From Oxalobacteraceae sp. CFBP 13730 (GTDB lineage Bacteria > Pseudomonadota > Gammaproteobacteria > Burkholderiales > Burkholderiaceae_D), in NCBI GenBank assembly GCA_014841835.1, contig JACYUQ010000003.1:372001-436000 (forward strand): a stretch of 64,000 nucleotides of DNA, in the 5' to 3' direction. This document shows, piece after piece, positions 35,004-46,878 of the stretch. The notes under the pieces were generated by a model. That model was not told the origin of the DNA, searched no databases, and saw only the letters and a list, made by a program, of their open reading frames with translations. Each line of letters begins with the position of its first letter. The stretch's first letter is position 1. The position numbers and the translations under genes were made by a program.

Positions 35004-36179
35004 TTAGCGGCATTCCGTCAGGAAAAACCGCAGCATCTCCTTCGACGCCGACGGCCCCGCCGCATCGGTATGCGATCCCGCCGCATTGCCGCCGGCCCAC
35101 GCATGCCCTGCGCCCTGCACGACCCACTGCTCCGCCATCGCCCGGCCCGCGTCGTCGCGCCAGACACTGCGGCGGCAACGGCGCCCGCCGTGTGCTGCAT
35201 CGTCATGACGCACGTTCAAAGGCGCAGCGTGCAGGCCGACGTGAGCACCCACATACTGTTGCAGCACCGCGTCGCCATTGGCCGGCGCCACCACGTGATC
35301 GGTGCTGCCGTGGAACACGATGACAGGCACCGCCTCGCGCAAGGCGCGCCCCTTGGCCGGCTTCTTCATGGCCTGCAAGCCGGTGATCATGTCGCGCCCG
35401 CTACCGGCAGGCAAACCGGAGTGCACGCCCACTGCTGCGAACAGGTCGGGATACTCGGCGCCCAGCACGGCCGCCATTGCCCCGCCCGCCGACATGCCGG
35501 CCACGAACACCTGGGCCGGATCGGCGCCGTGCTCCTTGACGATCTGCCGCGTCAGCCCGGCGATGATGCCCGGCTCACCCGCATCGCGCGCCTGGTGGCC
35601 TGCCTCGAACCAGTTCCAGCACTGGTTACGGTTCGACGCGCTGTCCTGCTCCGGATACAGCACGAGGCAGTTGGCTTCTTCGGCCAGGCGGTTCATGCCG
35701 GTACCGAGCGCGAAATCGTCGGGATTCTGCGTACAGCCATGCAGCATGACGATCAGCGGACGCGGCGTGCTTGACGGCTGCGACGGGATATACAGCTTGT
35801 AGCGGCGGCGGCCAGCGGCGTTTGAAAAGACGCCTGCCGTGAAGGTGCCACCGGCGATGTCGTCCATGACCGCCACATCGTCATCCGCAGGCACGCCAAG
35901 GCCTACGCCGACACCGACGCCAGCGGCGCGCATGGCTGCCTGGCCCTTGCGCAACTGGGCTTGCCAATCGGGCGCCGGATTGATGTCCACAAACGCCGTG
36001 GCATCCTTGCTGGCCGGCGCGGAACTCTGCCCCTGCCCCTGCCCCTGCCCCTGCCCCGGCATCAGGCCGGCCTGCGCCAGCGCTTGCTGAATGGTGGCGG
36101 TGGCCGAGGCCACATCCTTGTTCTGCACGAGGCGGGCAGAGGCCATCATCTTGTTCATGAATTGGTCGAGCGATTTCAT
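35004..36179 (-). CDS. PHB depolymerase-type (esterase_phb) alpha/beta hydrolase
   Basis: 391 residues. The alpha/beta-hydrolase core carries the oxyanion segment PLIVMLHGCTQNPDDFA, the nucleophile motif GMSAGGAMA, NQCWNWFEAGHQ as in the poly(3-hydroxybutyrate) depolymerase/feruloyl esterase family, and the catalytic histidine in GAGHAWAGG. There is no signal peptide, so it acts in the cytoplasm, either on native granules or on another ester. Residues 41-51 are a GQ dipeptide tract encoded by a perfect hexamer repeat. It lies 11 bp downstream of a CopG-type regulator gene, as is common in related genomes. Confidence 0.88.
   Translation of the reverse strand: MKSLDQFMNKMMASARLVQNKDVASATATIQQALAQAGLMPGQGQGQGQGQSSAPASKDATAFVDINPAPDWQAQLRKGQAAMRAAGVGVGVGLGVPADDDVAVMDDIAGGTFTAGVFSNAAGRRRYKLYIPSQPSSTPRPLIVMLHGCTQNPDDFALGTGMNRLAEEANCLVLYPEQDSASNRNQCWNWFEAGHQARDAGEPGIIAGLTRQIVKEHGADPAQVFVAGMSAGGAMAAVLGAEYPDLFAAVGVHSGLPAGSGRDMITGLQAMKKPAKGRALREAVPVIVFHGSTDHVVAPANGDAVLQQYVGAHVGLHAAPLNVRHDDAAHGGRRCRRSVWRDDAGRAMAEQWVVQGAGHAWAGGNAAGSHTDAAGPSASKEMLRFFLTECR
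36027..36056. repeat. Five perfect tandem hexamers (ctgccc)
   Basis: Five contiguous copies of ctgccc inside the esterase gene encode a Gly-Gln tract. Copy number change would keep the reading frame, so it would vary protein length rather than switch the gene. Confidence 0.9.
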
Positions 36180-36190
36180 AGCGATCCAGT

Positions 36191-36607
36191 CTAGGTAACG
36201 GTGCGATCTGCCAGCGCGGCGCGCACGGCAGGTGATGCAACAAATGCGCCCAGGACCTGGATCGAAGCGATCGCATTCCGGGCAAGTTCAGGTGATACGT
36301 TGTCTTCGATGACCGCCAGGCCCAGCACATGGATATCCAGTTGCTGCCCCTCTGCCACCAGTTGTTCGAGTTCCTGCACCGAGTAGCGGTACAGGCCCAT
36401 CACATAGCGCTTGCGCACGATGGTCTGGCGGATCACATCGGCATGCTGCGTGAGCAGATTGCGAATGGCCGTGCGCACAAGATCGGTACGGTTGGAATAG
36501 AACCCTTCCTCGACCAGCAGGTCGACCTGGGCCAGGTCGACCAGGCCGACGTTGACGGTGACCTTGTCGCTGTCAGGGAGTTTCTGTTGGGGTAAAACTG
36601 CTTTCAT
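36191..36607 (-). CDS. CopG/ribbon-helix-helix type transcriptional regulator
   Basis: 138 residues. The segment KVTVNVGLVDLAQVDLLVEEGFYSNRTDLVRTAIRNLL is a ribbon-helix-helix DNA-binding domain. The remaining 75 residues (RYSVQELEQLVAEGQQLDIHVLGLAVIEDNVSPELA) form an extra domain, longer than typical CopG antitoxins. The start at 36607 has a ggagag ribosome site. A perfect 20-bp palindrome lies 20 bases upstream and is the obvious autoregulatory operator. It probably controls itself and the esterase. Confidence 0.82.
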   Translation of the reverse strand: MKAVLPQQKLPDSDKVTVNVGLVDLAQVDLLVEEGFYSNRTDLVRTAIRNLLTQHADVIRQTIVRKRYVMGLYRYSVQELEQLVAEGQQLDIHVLGLAVIEDNVSPELARNAIASIQVLGAFVASPAVRAALADRTVT

Positions 36608-36627
36608 GGTGCTCTCCATACGCTGCA

Positions 36628-36647
36628 TATACTCCAATTGGAGTATA
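36628..36647. promoter_or_regulatory. Perfect 20-bp palindrome, candidate operator of the CopG-type regulator
   Basis: The sequence tatactccaattggagtata is fully self-complementary and lies 20 bp upstream of the regulator start codon, in an AT-rich promoter-like segment. Its position and symmetry fit binding by a ribbon-helix-helix dimer pair. Confidence 0.65.
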
Positions 36648-36760
36648 AATTAGCTTATACAAGAGCTGATGCATAAATTCTTTGTCTGAATAGGAAAGTA
36701 ACAGACGCAACGCGGCCAGCCGCATAAGCGGCGGGCCGTACAGTCAGATGCAAGGGAGAG

Positions 36761-37594
36761 TTAGAACCAGTCGTGCCAGATCGGCGTCACGCCGGATGGC
36801 AGCGGTGGCAGTTCGGCGAACTCCACGCGCGATTCGCCGGGGGCGTGGAAGTCGGTGCCGCGCGAGGCGAGAAAACCATAACGCCGCGCGACTTCGGCGT
36901 AGGTGCCGTACTGGTCCGGCGTATGGCTGCCGGTGACGACTTCGATGGCGGTGCCGCCCAGTTGGCGAAATTCATCGAACAGCGCACCCTGGGCCGTGTC
37001 GCTGAACTTGTAGCGCCCCGGATGCGCGATGACGGCGATACCGCCCGCGCCCTGGATCCAGCCCATCGCTTCGCCAAGCGTCGCCCAGCGATGCGGCACG
37101 TAGCCCGGCTTGCCTTCGGTCAGGAAGCGGCGAAAGACTTCGGACGTCGTCCGGCAGACGCCAATCTCGCACAAGTAGCGCGCAAAGTGGGTGCGCGACA
37201 TCAGGTCGGGATTGGCGACGTAGCGCAGCGCGCCTTCATACGGTGTGGGAATGCCGGCCTGCTCTAGCTGGGCTGCCATCTCGCGGGCCCGTTTTTCGCG
37301 GCCATTGCGCGTTGCCGCCAGGCCGGCGGTCAGCGCCGGATTGTCTTCGTCGACCTGCAGGCCAACGACGTGGACCGTCTCGTTGGCCCAGGTGACCGAG
37401 ATCTCGACGCCCGCCACGAAACGCATGCCCAGCGCCGTGGCCGCCTGCCGTGCAGCCTTCACACCGCTGATTTCATCGTGGTCGGTCAGCGCCCATACAT
37501 TCACGCCGCTCTTGCCGGCGTAAGCGGCCACGTCCGCTGGCGCAAGGACGCCATCGGAGACATTGGAATGGCAGTGCAGGTCGACTTTCAGCAT
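36761..37594 (-). CDS. PHP-domain 3',5'-nucleoside bisphosphate phosphatase / 5'-3' exonuclease (RNase AM, YciV-like)
   Basis: 277 residues with the PHP metal-binding pattern: VDLHCHSNVSDG, ALTDHDEISG, GVEISV, MSRTHFARYL, VIAHPGRY and SRGTDFH. This set matches the YciV/RNase AM group, which hydrolyses 3',5'-nucleoside bisphosphates and trims 5' ends of RNA. It is a cytoplasmic enzyme with a trinuclear metal site. It lies 42 bp downstream of an alpha/beta hydrolase gene on the same strand. Confidence 0.9.
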   Translation of the reverse strand: MLKVDLHCHSNVSDGVLAPADVAAYAGKSGVNVWALTDHDEISGVKAARQAATALGMRFVAGVEISVTWANETVHVVGLQVDEDNPALTAGLAATRNGREKRAREMAAQLEQAGIPTPYEGALRYVANPDLMSRTHFARYLCEIGVCRTTSEVFRRFLTEGKPGYVPHRWATLGEAMGWIQGAGGIAVIAHPGRYKFSDTAQGALFDEFRQLGGTAIEVVTGSHTPDQYGTYAEVARRYGFLASRGTDFHAPGESRVEFAELPPLPSGVTPIWHDWF

Positions 37595-37636
37595 GGAATA
37601 TTCAGCAGGCGGGATGGACGCTCCATTGTACGCGCA

Positions 37637-38524
37637 TCAATCTGCCGCTGCAGCGAGGAAGTCTTCGATCATGCGCGCGAGCAATTCGGGCTGATCGTGG
37701 TGCAACATGTGGCCGGCCTGCGGCACCATGCGCGCCGTGACGTGCTTCAGATAGCCCATGCGGCGGTCGACTTCGGCGCGTGCCTGCTCTTTCGCCCCCA
37801 TCCAGCGCCACATATCGGTGTCCTCTGCCTCGACCCACAGCACCGGCGCCGTGATGGCCGACCACACCGCCATCATTTCGTCGACGTGGTACAGCAGCGG
37901 CCCCGTCATCTTGTGCGCCGGGTCGCCCAGGATGCGCCACTGGCCGTCGCGGTCCTGCTCGGACCAGTGCGCAGCCAGAAAGCTCGAGCGCTCGTAGGCC
38001 AGGCGCGGATTGGTCTTGCGCAGGCGCGCCGCTACCTCGTCCAGGCTGGCATAACCGCGCATCTCGGGTGGCGCGCGCAGTTCGTCAAGCCAGTTGGCCA
38101 GCCGTTTCGGATACTGCGCCGCTTTCGTGGCCGGCAGGCCGAAGCCTTCCAGATTGATCAGCTTGCCGACGCGATGCGGTCGCACGCCGGCGTACAGGCC
38201 GGCGATATTGCCGCCCATGCTGTGGCCCAGCAGGTTCACCGCCTCGTCCGGTGCAAATCGGTCAAGCAGCGCATCGAGGTCGGCCACATAATCCGGGAAC
38301 CAGTACGTATCCACGCCCGAACGGTCGCTGTGCCCGAAGCCGCGCCAGTCCGGTGCGATCACGTGCCACTCGCCTTCGAGCGCATCGACGACGAACTGGA
38401 ACGAGGCCGCCACGTCCATCCAGCCGTGCAGCATGAACAGCTTGGGCGCGCCCTCGTTCCCCCAATGGCGCACGTGAAGGCGCAGGCCGCGCACGGTGAC
38501 AAATTCTGAACGTGAAAGTTTCAT
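37637..38524 (-). CDS. Alpha/beta fold hydrolase
   Basis: 295 residues with the oxyanion loop [13 protein letters not shown], the nucleophile elbow [12 protein letters not shown], an acid region in [12 protein letters not shown] and the catalytic histidine in [14 protein letters not shown]. It resembles generic serine hydrolases close to haloalkane dehalogenase/epoxide hydrolase-like families; the substrate is unknown. The start at 38524 excludes an 11-residue extension. It diverges from the gamma carbonic anhydrase gene. Confidence 0.88.
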   Translation of the reverse strand: MKLSRSEFVTVRGLRLHVRHWGNEGAPKLFMLHGWMDVAASFQFVVDALEGEWHVIAPDWRGFGHSDRSGVDTYWFPDYVADLDALLDRFAPDEAVNLLGHSMGGNIAGLYAGVRPHRVGKLINLEGFGLPATKAAQYPKRLANWLDELRAPPEMRGYASLDEVAARLRKTNPRLAYERSSFLAAHWSEQDRDGQWRILGDPAHKMTGPLLYHVDEMMAVWSAITAPVLWVEAEDTDMWRWMGAKEQARAEVDRRMGYLKHVTARMVPQAGHMLHHDQPELLARMIEDFLAAAAD

Positions 38525-38687
38525 GTGGCCTCGAAAAAAGTACGATCGTTCAGGCAATTATATCGCCGGGCCGTTGAATTCGCGCAGCGTGGCCCCATCT
38601 GCCGGTCTTCGGGCGATGGCAAAGGCGGCGCTAACCCAGGCCTGGAGCGGTAAAATAGCCCCATTCCAACCTTCTGCGAGCGCATCC

Positions 38688-39212
38688 ATGGCCATTTACC
38701 AGCTGGGCGAACATGCACCCGAGATCGATCCGTCGGCGTTTGTCGCCGATTCGGCCACGCTGATCGGCAAGGTCACGCTGGCGGCCAACACGTCGGTGTG
38801 GTTCGGGGCCACGCTGCGGGGCGACAACGAACGTATCACCATTGGCGAAAACAGCAATGTGCAGGAAGGCACGGTGATGCACACCGACATGGGCTATCCG
38901 CTCGACATCGGCCGCGGCGTGACGATCGGCCACCAGGCCATGCTGCATGGTTGCACGGTCGGCGACGGTTCGCTGATCGGCATCGGCGCCGTGATCCTGA
39001 ACGGCGCCCGCATCGGCAAGGGTTGCCTGGTCGGCGCCGGCGCGCTGGTCACGGAGAACAAGACATTTCCCGATCACTCACTGATCCTGGGTTCGCCCGC
39101 GAAAGTGGTGCGGACCCTGACACAAGAAGACTTGCTGCGCCTGCAGCGCAGTGCCGCGAGCTATGTCGCACGAGGCCAGCTATTCAATACACAGCTAAAG
39201 AGAATCGGATAA
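38688..39212 (+). CDS. Gamma carbonic anhydrase family protein (left-handed beta helix)
   Basis: 174 residues with hexapeptide repeats ([71 protein letters not shown]). Zinc-site histidines are visible in VMHTD and IGHQAMLHG. The group includes YrdA/CaiE-like proteins, which may be carbonic anhydrases or acyl-transfer helpers. The start [14 protein letters not shown] matches the family; an in-frame extension to 38496 overlaps the divergent gene and is rejected. It lies just upstream of hslO. Confidence 0.9.
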   Translation: MAIYQLGEHAPEIDPSAFVADSATLIGKVTLAANTSVWFGATLRGDNERITIGENSNVQEGTVMHTDMGYPLDIGRGVTIGHQAMLHGCTVGDGSLIGIGAVILNGARIGKGCLVGAGALVTENKTFPDHSLILGSPAKVVRTLTQEDLLRLQRSAASYVARGQLFNTQLKRIG

Positions 39213-39215
39213 AGA

Positions 39216-40196
39216 ATGACGACACCAGATACCACGATTGACATCACGAGCACCACCGGCGACACGCTGCAAAAATTCATCTTCGACAACGCCGCCGTGC
39301 GCGGCGAGCTGGTCGAAATTTCCGACACCTGGCGCGAGATCCAGGCGCGCCACGGCTACCCGAAAGCAGTGCGCTCGGTGCTGGGCGAGATGGTGGCCGC
39401 CTGCGCGCTGCTGTCGGCCAACCTCAAGTTCAACGGCTCGATCGTGATGCAGATCCATGGCGACGGCCCGGTGCGCCTGCTCGTCGTCGAATGCGACGCC
39501 GACCTGCGCATGCGCGCCACGGCCAAGCTGGCGCCGGACGTTGACGTCACCGACGACGCGACGCTCGGCCAGCTGGTCAATGTGCAAGGCACAGGCCGCT
39601 TCGTGATCACGCTCGACCCGCTCGAAAAAATGCCGGGCCAGCAGCCATACCAGGGCATCGTGCCGCTGGACGGCGACGACGTCGCCACGGTCATCGAAAA
39701 CTACATGCTGCGCTCAGAGCAGCTCGACACGCGCCTGTGGGTCGCGGCCGACGACAAGGTCGCGCGCGGCATGCTGCTGCAAAAGCTGCCGCGTCACAGC
39801 GGTGGCGAAGACCAGACCAAGCAGGCATCCGAAGCGGAAGACCTGGAAACCTGGAACCGCGCCGCAGCGCTGGGCGGCACGCTCAAGCACGAAGAGCTGC
39901 TGTCGACCGACATCTCGACGCTGCTGCACCGCCTGTTCTGGGAAGAGACGATCCGCGTGTTCGATCCGATGCACCCGCAGTTCCATTGCAGCTGCAATCG
40001 CGAAAAGGTCGGCAACATGCTCAAGATGCTGGGCCAGCAGGAAGTCGAAACGGCGCTGGACGAGCTGGGCGAGCTGGGCATCAACTGCGATTTCTGCGGC
40101 AAGCACTACTCGTTCGACAAGGTCGATTGCGCGCAGCTGTTTGCCGTCGATACCGCAGCCCAGACCTTGATCCCGCCGAGCGGCAGCACGCACTAA
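39216..40196 (+). CDS. hslO: Redox-regulated chaperone Hsp33
   Basis: 326 residues. The redox switch at the carboxy-terminal end has CSC and CDFC (FHCSCNREKVGNML, then INCDFCGKHY), the zinc-binding cysteines of Hsp33. Under oxidative stress they form disulfides and the protein holds unfolding clients. The amino-terminal core shows the family ARHGYPKAVRSVLGEMVAA and NLKFNGSIVMQIHGDGPV segments. It starts 3 bp after the carbonic anhydrase gene, so both form an operon. A terminator follows at 40265. Confidence 0.95.
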   Translation: MTTPDTTIDITSTTGDTLQKFIFDNAAVRGELVEISDTWREIQARHGYPKAVRSVLGEMVAACALLSANLKFNGSIVMQIHGDGPVRLLVVECDADLRMRATAKLAPDVDVTDDATLGQLVNVQGTGRFVITLDPLEKMPGQQPYQGIVPLDGDDVATVIENYMLRSEQLDTRLWVAADDKVARGMLLQKLPRHSGGEDQTKQASEAEDLETWNRAAALGGTLKHEELLSTDISTLLHRLFWEETIRVFDPMHPQFHCSCNREKVGNMLKMLGQQEVETALDELGELGINCDFCGKHYSFDKVDCAQLFAVDTAAQTLIPPSGSTH

Positions 40197-40264
40197 TAGC
40201 ACGCACTAAGACAACTCACCAGATTGTCGACAGGCCGGCCTTGCGCCGGCACTGTCGGACTATT

Positions 40265-40289
40265 CAGGGCGCTTCGGCGCCCTGTTCTT
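40265..40289 (+). terminator. Rho-independent terminator of hslO
   Basis: An 8-bp stem (cagggcgc / gcgccctg) closed by a ttcg tetraloop is followed by ttctta. It abuts the stop of the convergent gene. Confidence 0.85.
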
Positions 40290-41046
40290 ATTGAGCGGCC
40301 TGCAGCGGCGCGGCCTGCTGCACATCGGCTGCGAATTCGTAGGTGATCAGGCTGTCGTTGTCCCACTCCTTGCTGCGCACCGGAACGATAAAGCTGTGAT
40401 GATCTTCGCTCAACGTCAGTAGCCTGCTGCGCTCGCCGGATGTCAGGCGCGCTGCCTCAAGCCGCTTTGGCGCGCGATAGGACAGCGCCGTCATCGGCGC
40501 ATGACACATCCCGCCAACCACTGCCATGGCGCTGCGCATCACAATACCGATCTCGTCCTTCATCACCGCCCATGCCACTTCGCATTCGAGCCGCAGGTCG
40601 CCCAGCCGGCGCACGTTCTCGGGCACACCGGGACTGCGCACACGCGGACGCCAGCGCATCCGCGATTTTTTACGGTTCAAAACCAGGTCGGCATTGTCGT
40701 CGAATGCTTGCTGGCTACGCGGCAGAATGAACGTCGCATCGCTGTCGAGCGCGAGCGGAAGATCCACCGTGTCACCGGACAGGCGCAGGGCCAGGCCGTC
40801 CGGCGGCTGGGTCGTGCCATCCTGGTTCTTCAATTCAAAGCGCAGACTGGCGCTTGGTGCGAGGCCATGGTGCTTGTCGAACGCGTCCAGCCCACGCGAC
40901 ATGATGCGGTAGGGGCGTAGCTCAGGGTCCTTCACGCCGCTGACTTCGACCTTCGTTTCCATGCTGGCGTCGGGTGCCGTTACCTGCGCCCATGCCGGGC
41001 CGGAAAGTACCAGGACCAGTGCCATTACCGCGCGTTGCGACGTCAT
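40288..41046 (-). CDS. Exported protein of unknown function
   Basis: 252 residues with a signal peptide (MTSQRAVMALVLVLSGPAWAQ). The mature protein includes DKHHGLAPSASLRFELKNQDG, a DNADLVLNRKKSRMRW segment and a DLRLECEVAWAVMKDEIG segment. No known domain was recognised. Similar single-gene exported proteins are common in Oxalobacteraceae. A single cysteine in LECEVAW and another in GGMCHAP could pair. Confidence 0.75.
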   Translation of the reverse strand: MTSQRAVMALVLVLSGPAWAQVTAPDASMETKVEVSGVKDPELRPYRIMSRGLDAFDKHHGLAPSASLRFELKNQDGTTQPPDGLALRLSGDTVDLPLALDSDATFILPRSQQAFDDNADLVLNRKKSRMRWRPRVRSPGVPENVRRLGDLRLECEVAWAVMKDEIGIVMRSAMAVVGGMCHAPMTALSYRAPKRLEAARLTSGERSRLLTLSEDHHSFIVPVRSKEWDNDSLITYEFAADVQQAAPLQAAQ

Positions 41047-41235
41047 GTGATGACCTTTATTATCAGAAATAAATCAGTCTACGCGACTGGCGCGCGCCAA
41101 TTCTCACCCTTCGTCACACGTCTTGTACCGTCCTGCGGCGATTCGGCTGTGGTGGTAAGCTGATGTTTGTTTGATACTGTTGCATTTTCAGACAGTGGCA
41201 CCAACTACATCTCACTGACTAATGGAGAAATACAC
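41047..41235 (+). promoter_or_regulatory. Divergent promoter region between exported protein and dps
   Basis: A 189-bp non-coding segment upstream of dps. A ttgatact-type AT-rich stretch at about 41165-41185 could hold the dps promoter. No clear OxyR or Fur site was identified by eye. Confidence 0.35.
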
Positions 41236-41751
41236 ATGAACATCGATATTGGCATCAACACCGAAGACCGCGCAAAAATCGTCGAATCGCTCTCGACCGT
41301 CCTGGCCGACAGCTACATGCTGTACCTGAAGACCCACAACTTCCACTGGAACGTGACCGGTCCGATGTTCCAGACCCTGCACGTGATGTTCCAGGAGCAG
41401 TACACCGAACTGTGGAATGCACTGGACGATATCGCCGAGCGTATCCGCGCACTGGGCCACTTCGCACCAGGCACCTACAAGCGTTATGTGGAACTGTCGA
41501 CCATCACCGAAGAAACCGACGTGCCGTCGGCCAAAGAGATGATCCGTCAACTGGTCGAAGGCCAGGAAGCCGTGATCCGCACCGCGCGCGCTGCCGTGCG
41601 TATTGCTGACGAAATCGACGATTTCCCGACCGCCGACATGCTGTCGACCCGCATGGAAGTGCACGAGAAAAATGCATGGATGCTGCGCGCATTCCTGGAG
41701 CAAGGCGCAGGCCACGAGCAGGGCGACGCATCGTCGCAGTCGAAAGAGTAA
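41236..41751 (+). CDS. dps: DNA protection during starvation protein (Dps/ferritin-like)
   Basis: 171 residues. The ferroxidase motif is clear: KTHNFHWNVTGPMFQTLHVMF followed by ALDDIAERIRALG. Dps forms a 12-subunit shell that oxidises and stores iron using hydrogen peroxide and binds DNA in stress. The ATG at 41236 has a ggag ribosome site (aatggagaaatacac). The upstream frame to 41167 is rejected. A large inverted repeat with a T-tract follows. Confidence 0.95.
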   Translation: MNIDIGINTEDRAKIVESLSTVLADSYMLYLKTHNFHWNVTGPMFQTLHVMFQEQYTELWNALDDIAERIRALGHFAPGTYKRYVELSTITEETDVPSAKEMIRQLVEGQEAVIRTARAAVRIADEIDDFPTADMLSTRMEVHEKNAWMLRAFLEQGAGHEQGDASSQSKE

Positions 41752-41759
41752 GCTTTAAC

Positions 41760-41777
41760 GCGGCCTTTGCAGGCCGC
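41760..41777 (+). terminator. Hairpin just after dps
   Basis: A perfect 7-bp stem (gcggcct / aggccgc) with a 4-base loop sits 8 bp after the dps stop. The tail is not T-rich, so it may be only part of the termination signal. Confidence 0.5.
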
Positions 41778-41805
41778 TGTAGTAGCGCTCAATGATTTAG
41801 CGTAG

Positions 41806-41916
41806 AAACGTCGTTCCAGCGAAGGCTGGAACCCAAGCATGTCGCGCAGTCGGTAACTTTAAAAGTAATCGGTCTGCAAGCAAACTTGGGTTCCCGCCTT
41901 CGCAGGAACGACGTTT
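41806..41916. repeat. Large intergenic inverted repeat with 32-base arms
   Basis: Arms at 41806-41837 and 41885-41916 (aacgtcgttcc...acccaag and cttgggttccc...ggaacgacgtt) are near-perfect complements with a 47-base spacer. Each arm has an inner hairpin (ttccagc/gctggaa type). The right arm ends in a T-tract, so the element can also terminate dps transcription. Confidence 0.8.
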
Positions 41917-41939
41917 TTTTGCGAGCGTGGCGAAGCGTC

Positions 41940-42215
41940 TTACTTCCCGCCACTCATGTGCAGGTCGACCACCTTCATGATCTCGAGGGTCAGGTCCATA
42001 TCGAACTCCCCTGCCGTCATCGCCGCCTGCAGCCCGTCGCGCGGCATGCCCACGCTGGCGGCCAGTTCGCCCAGGGCGGGCGCTTGCGCCACTGCCTGCA
42101 GGGCTGCGGTAATCACGGCGCCATCGCCATCTTCGAACGCTTCGGCCAGGCAGTCTGCGATCGCATCGAGCGAATCGAGGCTGGCGGGATCGATCGGGGT
42201 AGTGTCGTCGGTCAT
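41940..42215 (-). CDS. Orphan HigA-like antitoxin / HTH protein
   Basis: 91 residues. SLDAIADCLAEAFEDGDGAVITAALQAVAQAPALGELAASVGMPRDGLQAAM resembles the HTH core of the addiction-module antidote family (HigA/DNA-binding XRE-like). No toxin gene of the RelE/HigB type lies beside it; instead it starts 10 bp after ftsB. It is probably a solitary regulator or degenerate antitoxin now carried in the eno-ftsB transcript. The assignment is moderate because the protein is small. Confidence 0.6.
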   Translation of the reverse strand: MTDDTTPIDPASLDSLDAIADCLAEAFEDGDGAVITAALQAVAQAPALGELAASVGMPRDGLQAAMTAGEFDMDLTLEIMKVVDLHMSGGK

Positions 42216-42225
42216 GATGATAGGT

Positions 42226-42585
42226 TCAGTGTGCGGCAGCGCCGGTGGGCTTGGCGCCCGGTTTCGGCGGTGGCGGTGGCGGCGGCACGGTCATCGATTC
42301 GACCGGGATTTCATTCTTGCGCAGCACCTGCACGAAAATCTCGTTCTGCTTGATCATGCCCAGATCATAGCGCGCACGCTCTTCGACCGCGCCCGTGCCT
42401 TCGGTCAGGTCATCGACTTCGGAATCGAGCTTGCTGTTGCGCGCGGCGAGCTGCTCGGTCTTGATGCGCGTGGTTTCGACCTGGTTCTGCATGTCGGCCA
42501 CAGACAGCCAGCCGCCCTTGCCAAGCCAGAGGGGATACTGGATCAGCACGAGCAGCGCAGCCAGGACAATCGTGATCAGGCGCAT
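42226..42585 (-). CDS. ftsB: Cell division protein FtsB
   Basis: 119 residues with one amino-terminal transmembrane helix ([20 protein letters not shown]), the conserved [11 protein letters not shown] turn, a periplasmic coiled coil ([17 protein letters not shown]) and [18 protein letters not shown]. The tail [13 protein letters not shown] is longer than in Escherichia coli FtsB. With FtsL and FtsQ it activates septal peptidoglycan synthesis. Its position downstream of eno is conserved in Proteobacteria. Confidence 0.93.
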   Translation of the reverse strand: MRLITIVLAALLVLIQYPLWLGKGGWLSVADMQNQVETTRIKTEQLAARNSKLDSEVDDLTEGTGAVEERARYDLGMIKQNEIFVQVLRKNEIPVESMTVPPPPPPPKPGAKPTGAAAH

Positions 42586-42610
42586 GGTGAAAAACGAAGA
42601 AGATGAAAAA

Positions 42611-42650
42611 GCCGACGCGCGGGTGGGATGCTCCCATCCCGCGCGCCGGC
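42611..42650 (-). terminator. Hairpin with T-rich tail between eno and ftsB
   Basis: A long GC-rich stem with one bulge (gcgcggg-tggga / tccca-tcccgcgc) is followed on the minus strand by ctttttcatcttc. It probably reduces read-through from eno into ftsB. Confidence 0.55.
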
Positions 42651-42659
42651 TCCAAGGGA

Positions 42660-44003
<1,344 letters not shown>

Positions 44004-44043
44004 TCAGGGATACCCGCAACACGGTGCATCCAAACCTGAACGG

Positions 44044-46664
<2,621 letters not shown>

Positions 46665-46722
46665 TCAAGACGTTAACTCTGTTGCCCTGGTGTCGCTGGC
46701 CGATCACAAAATCACAAATTAC

Positions 46723-46743
46723 CACCCATTCTGGGTGCTTTTT
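46723..46743 (+). terminator. Terminator-like hairpin in the leader of the chemoreceptor gene
   Basis: A 6-bp stem (caccca / tgggtg) with a ttc loop is followed by cttttt, 136 bp before the chemoreceptor start codon. It could terminate or attenuate plus-strand transcription entering the gene. Confidence 0.4.
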
Positions 46744-46878
46744 AATTTCAGTTGGGCAATAATCGGGACCAGTAACCTCGAACTTCACGTCAATGACAAC
46801 ACCGGTCGAGATCGTCGGCTGGCCACCTATTCCCGGTGCTGGACCGCGCCGCATTCACACATTTCACGCAGATCACAC

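Noticed and set aside
46690..46878. A 63-residue amino-terminal extension of the chemoreceptor
   Set aside because: The extension has a terminator-like hairpin in its DNA and no signal or domain, while the ATG at 46879 places the first membrane helix as in the family.
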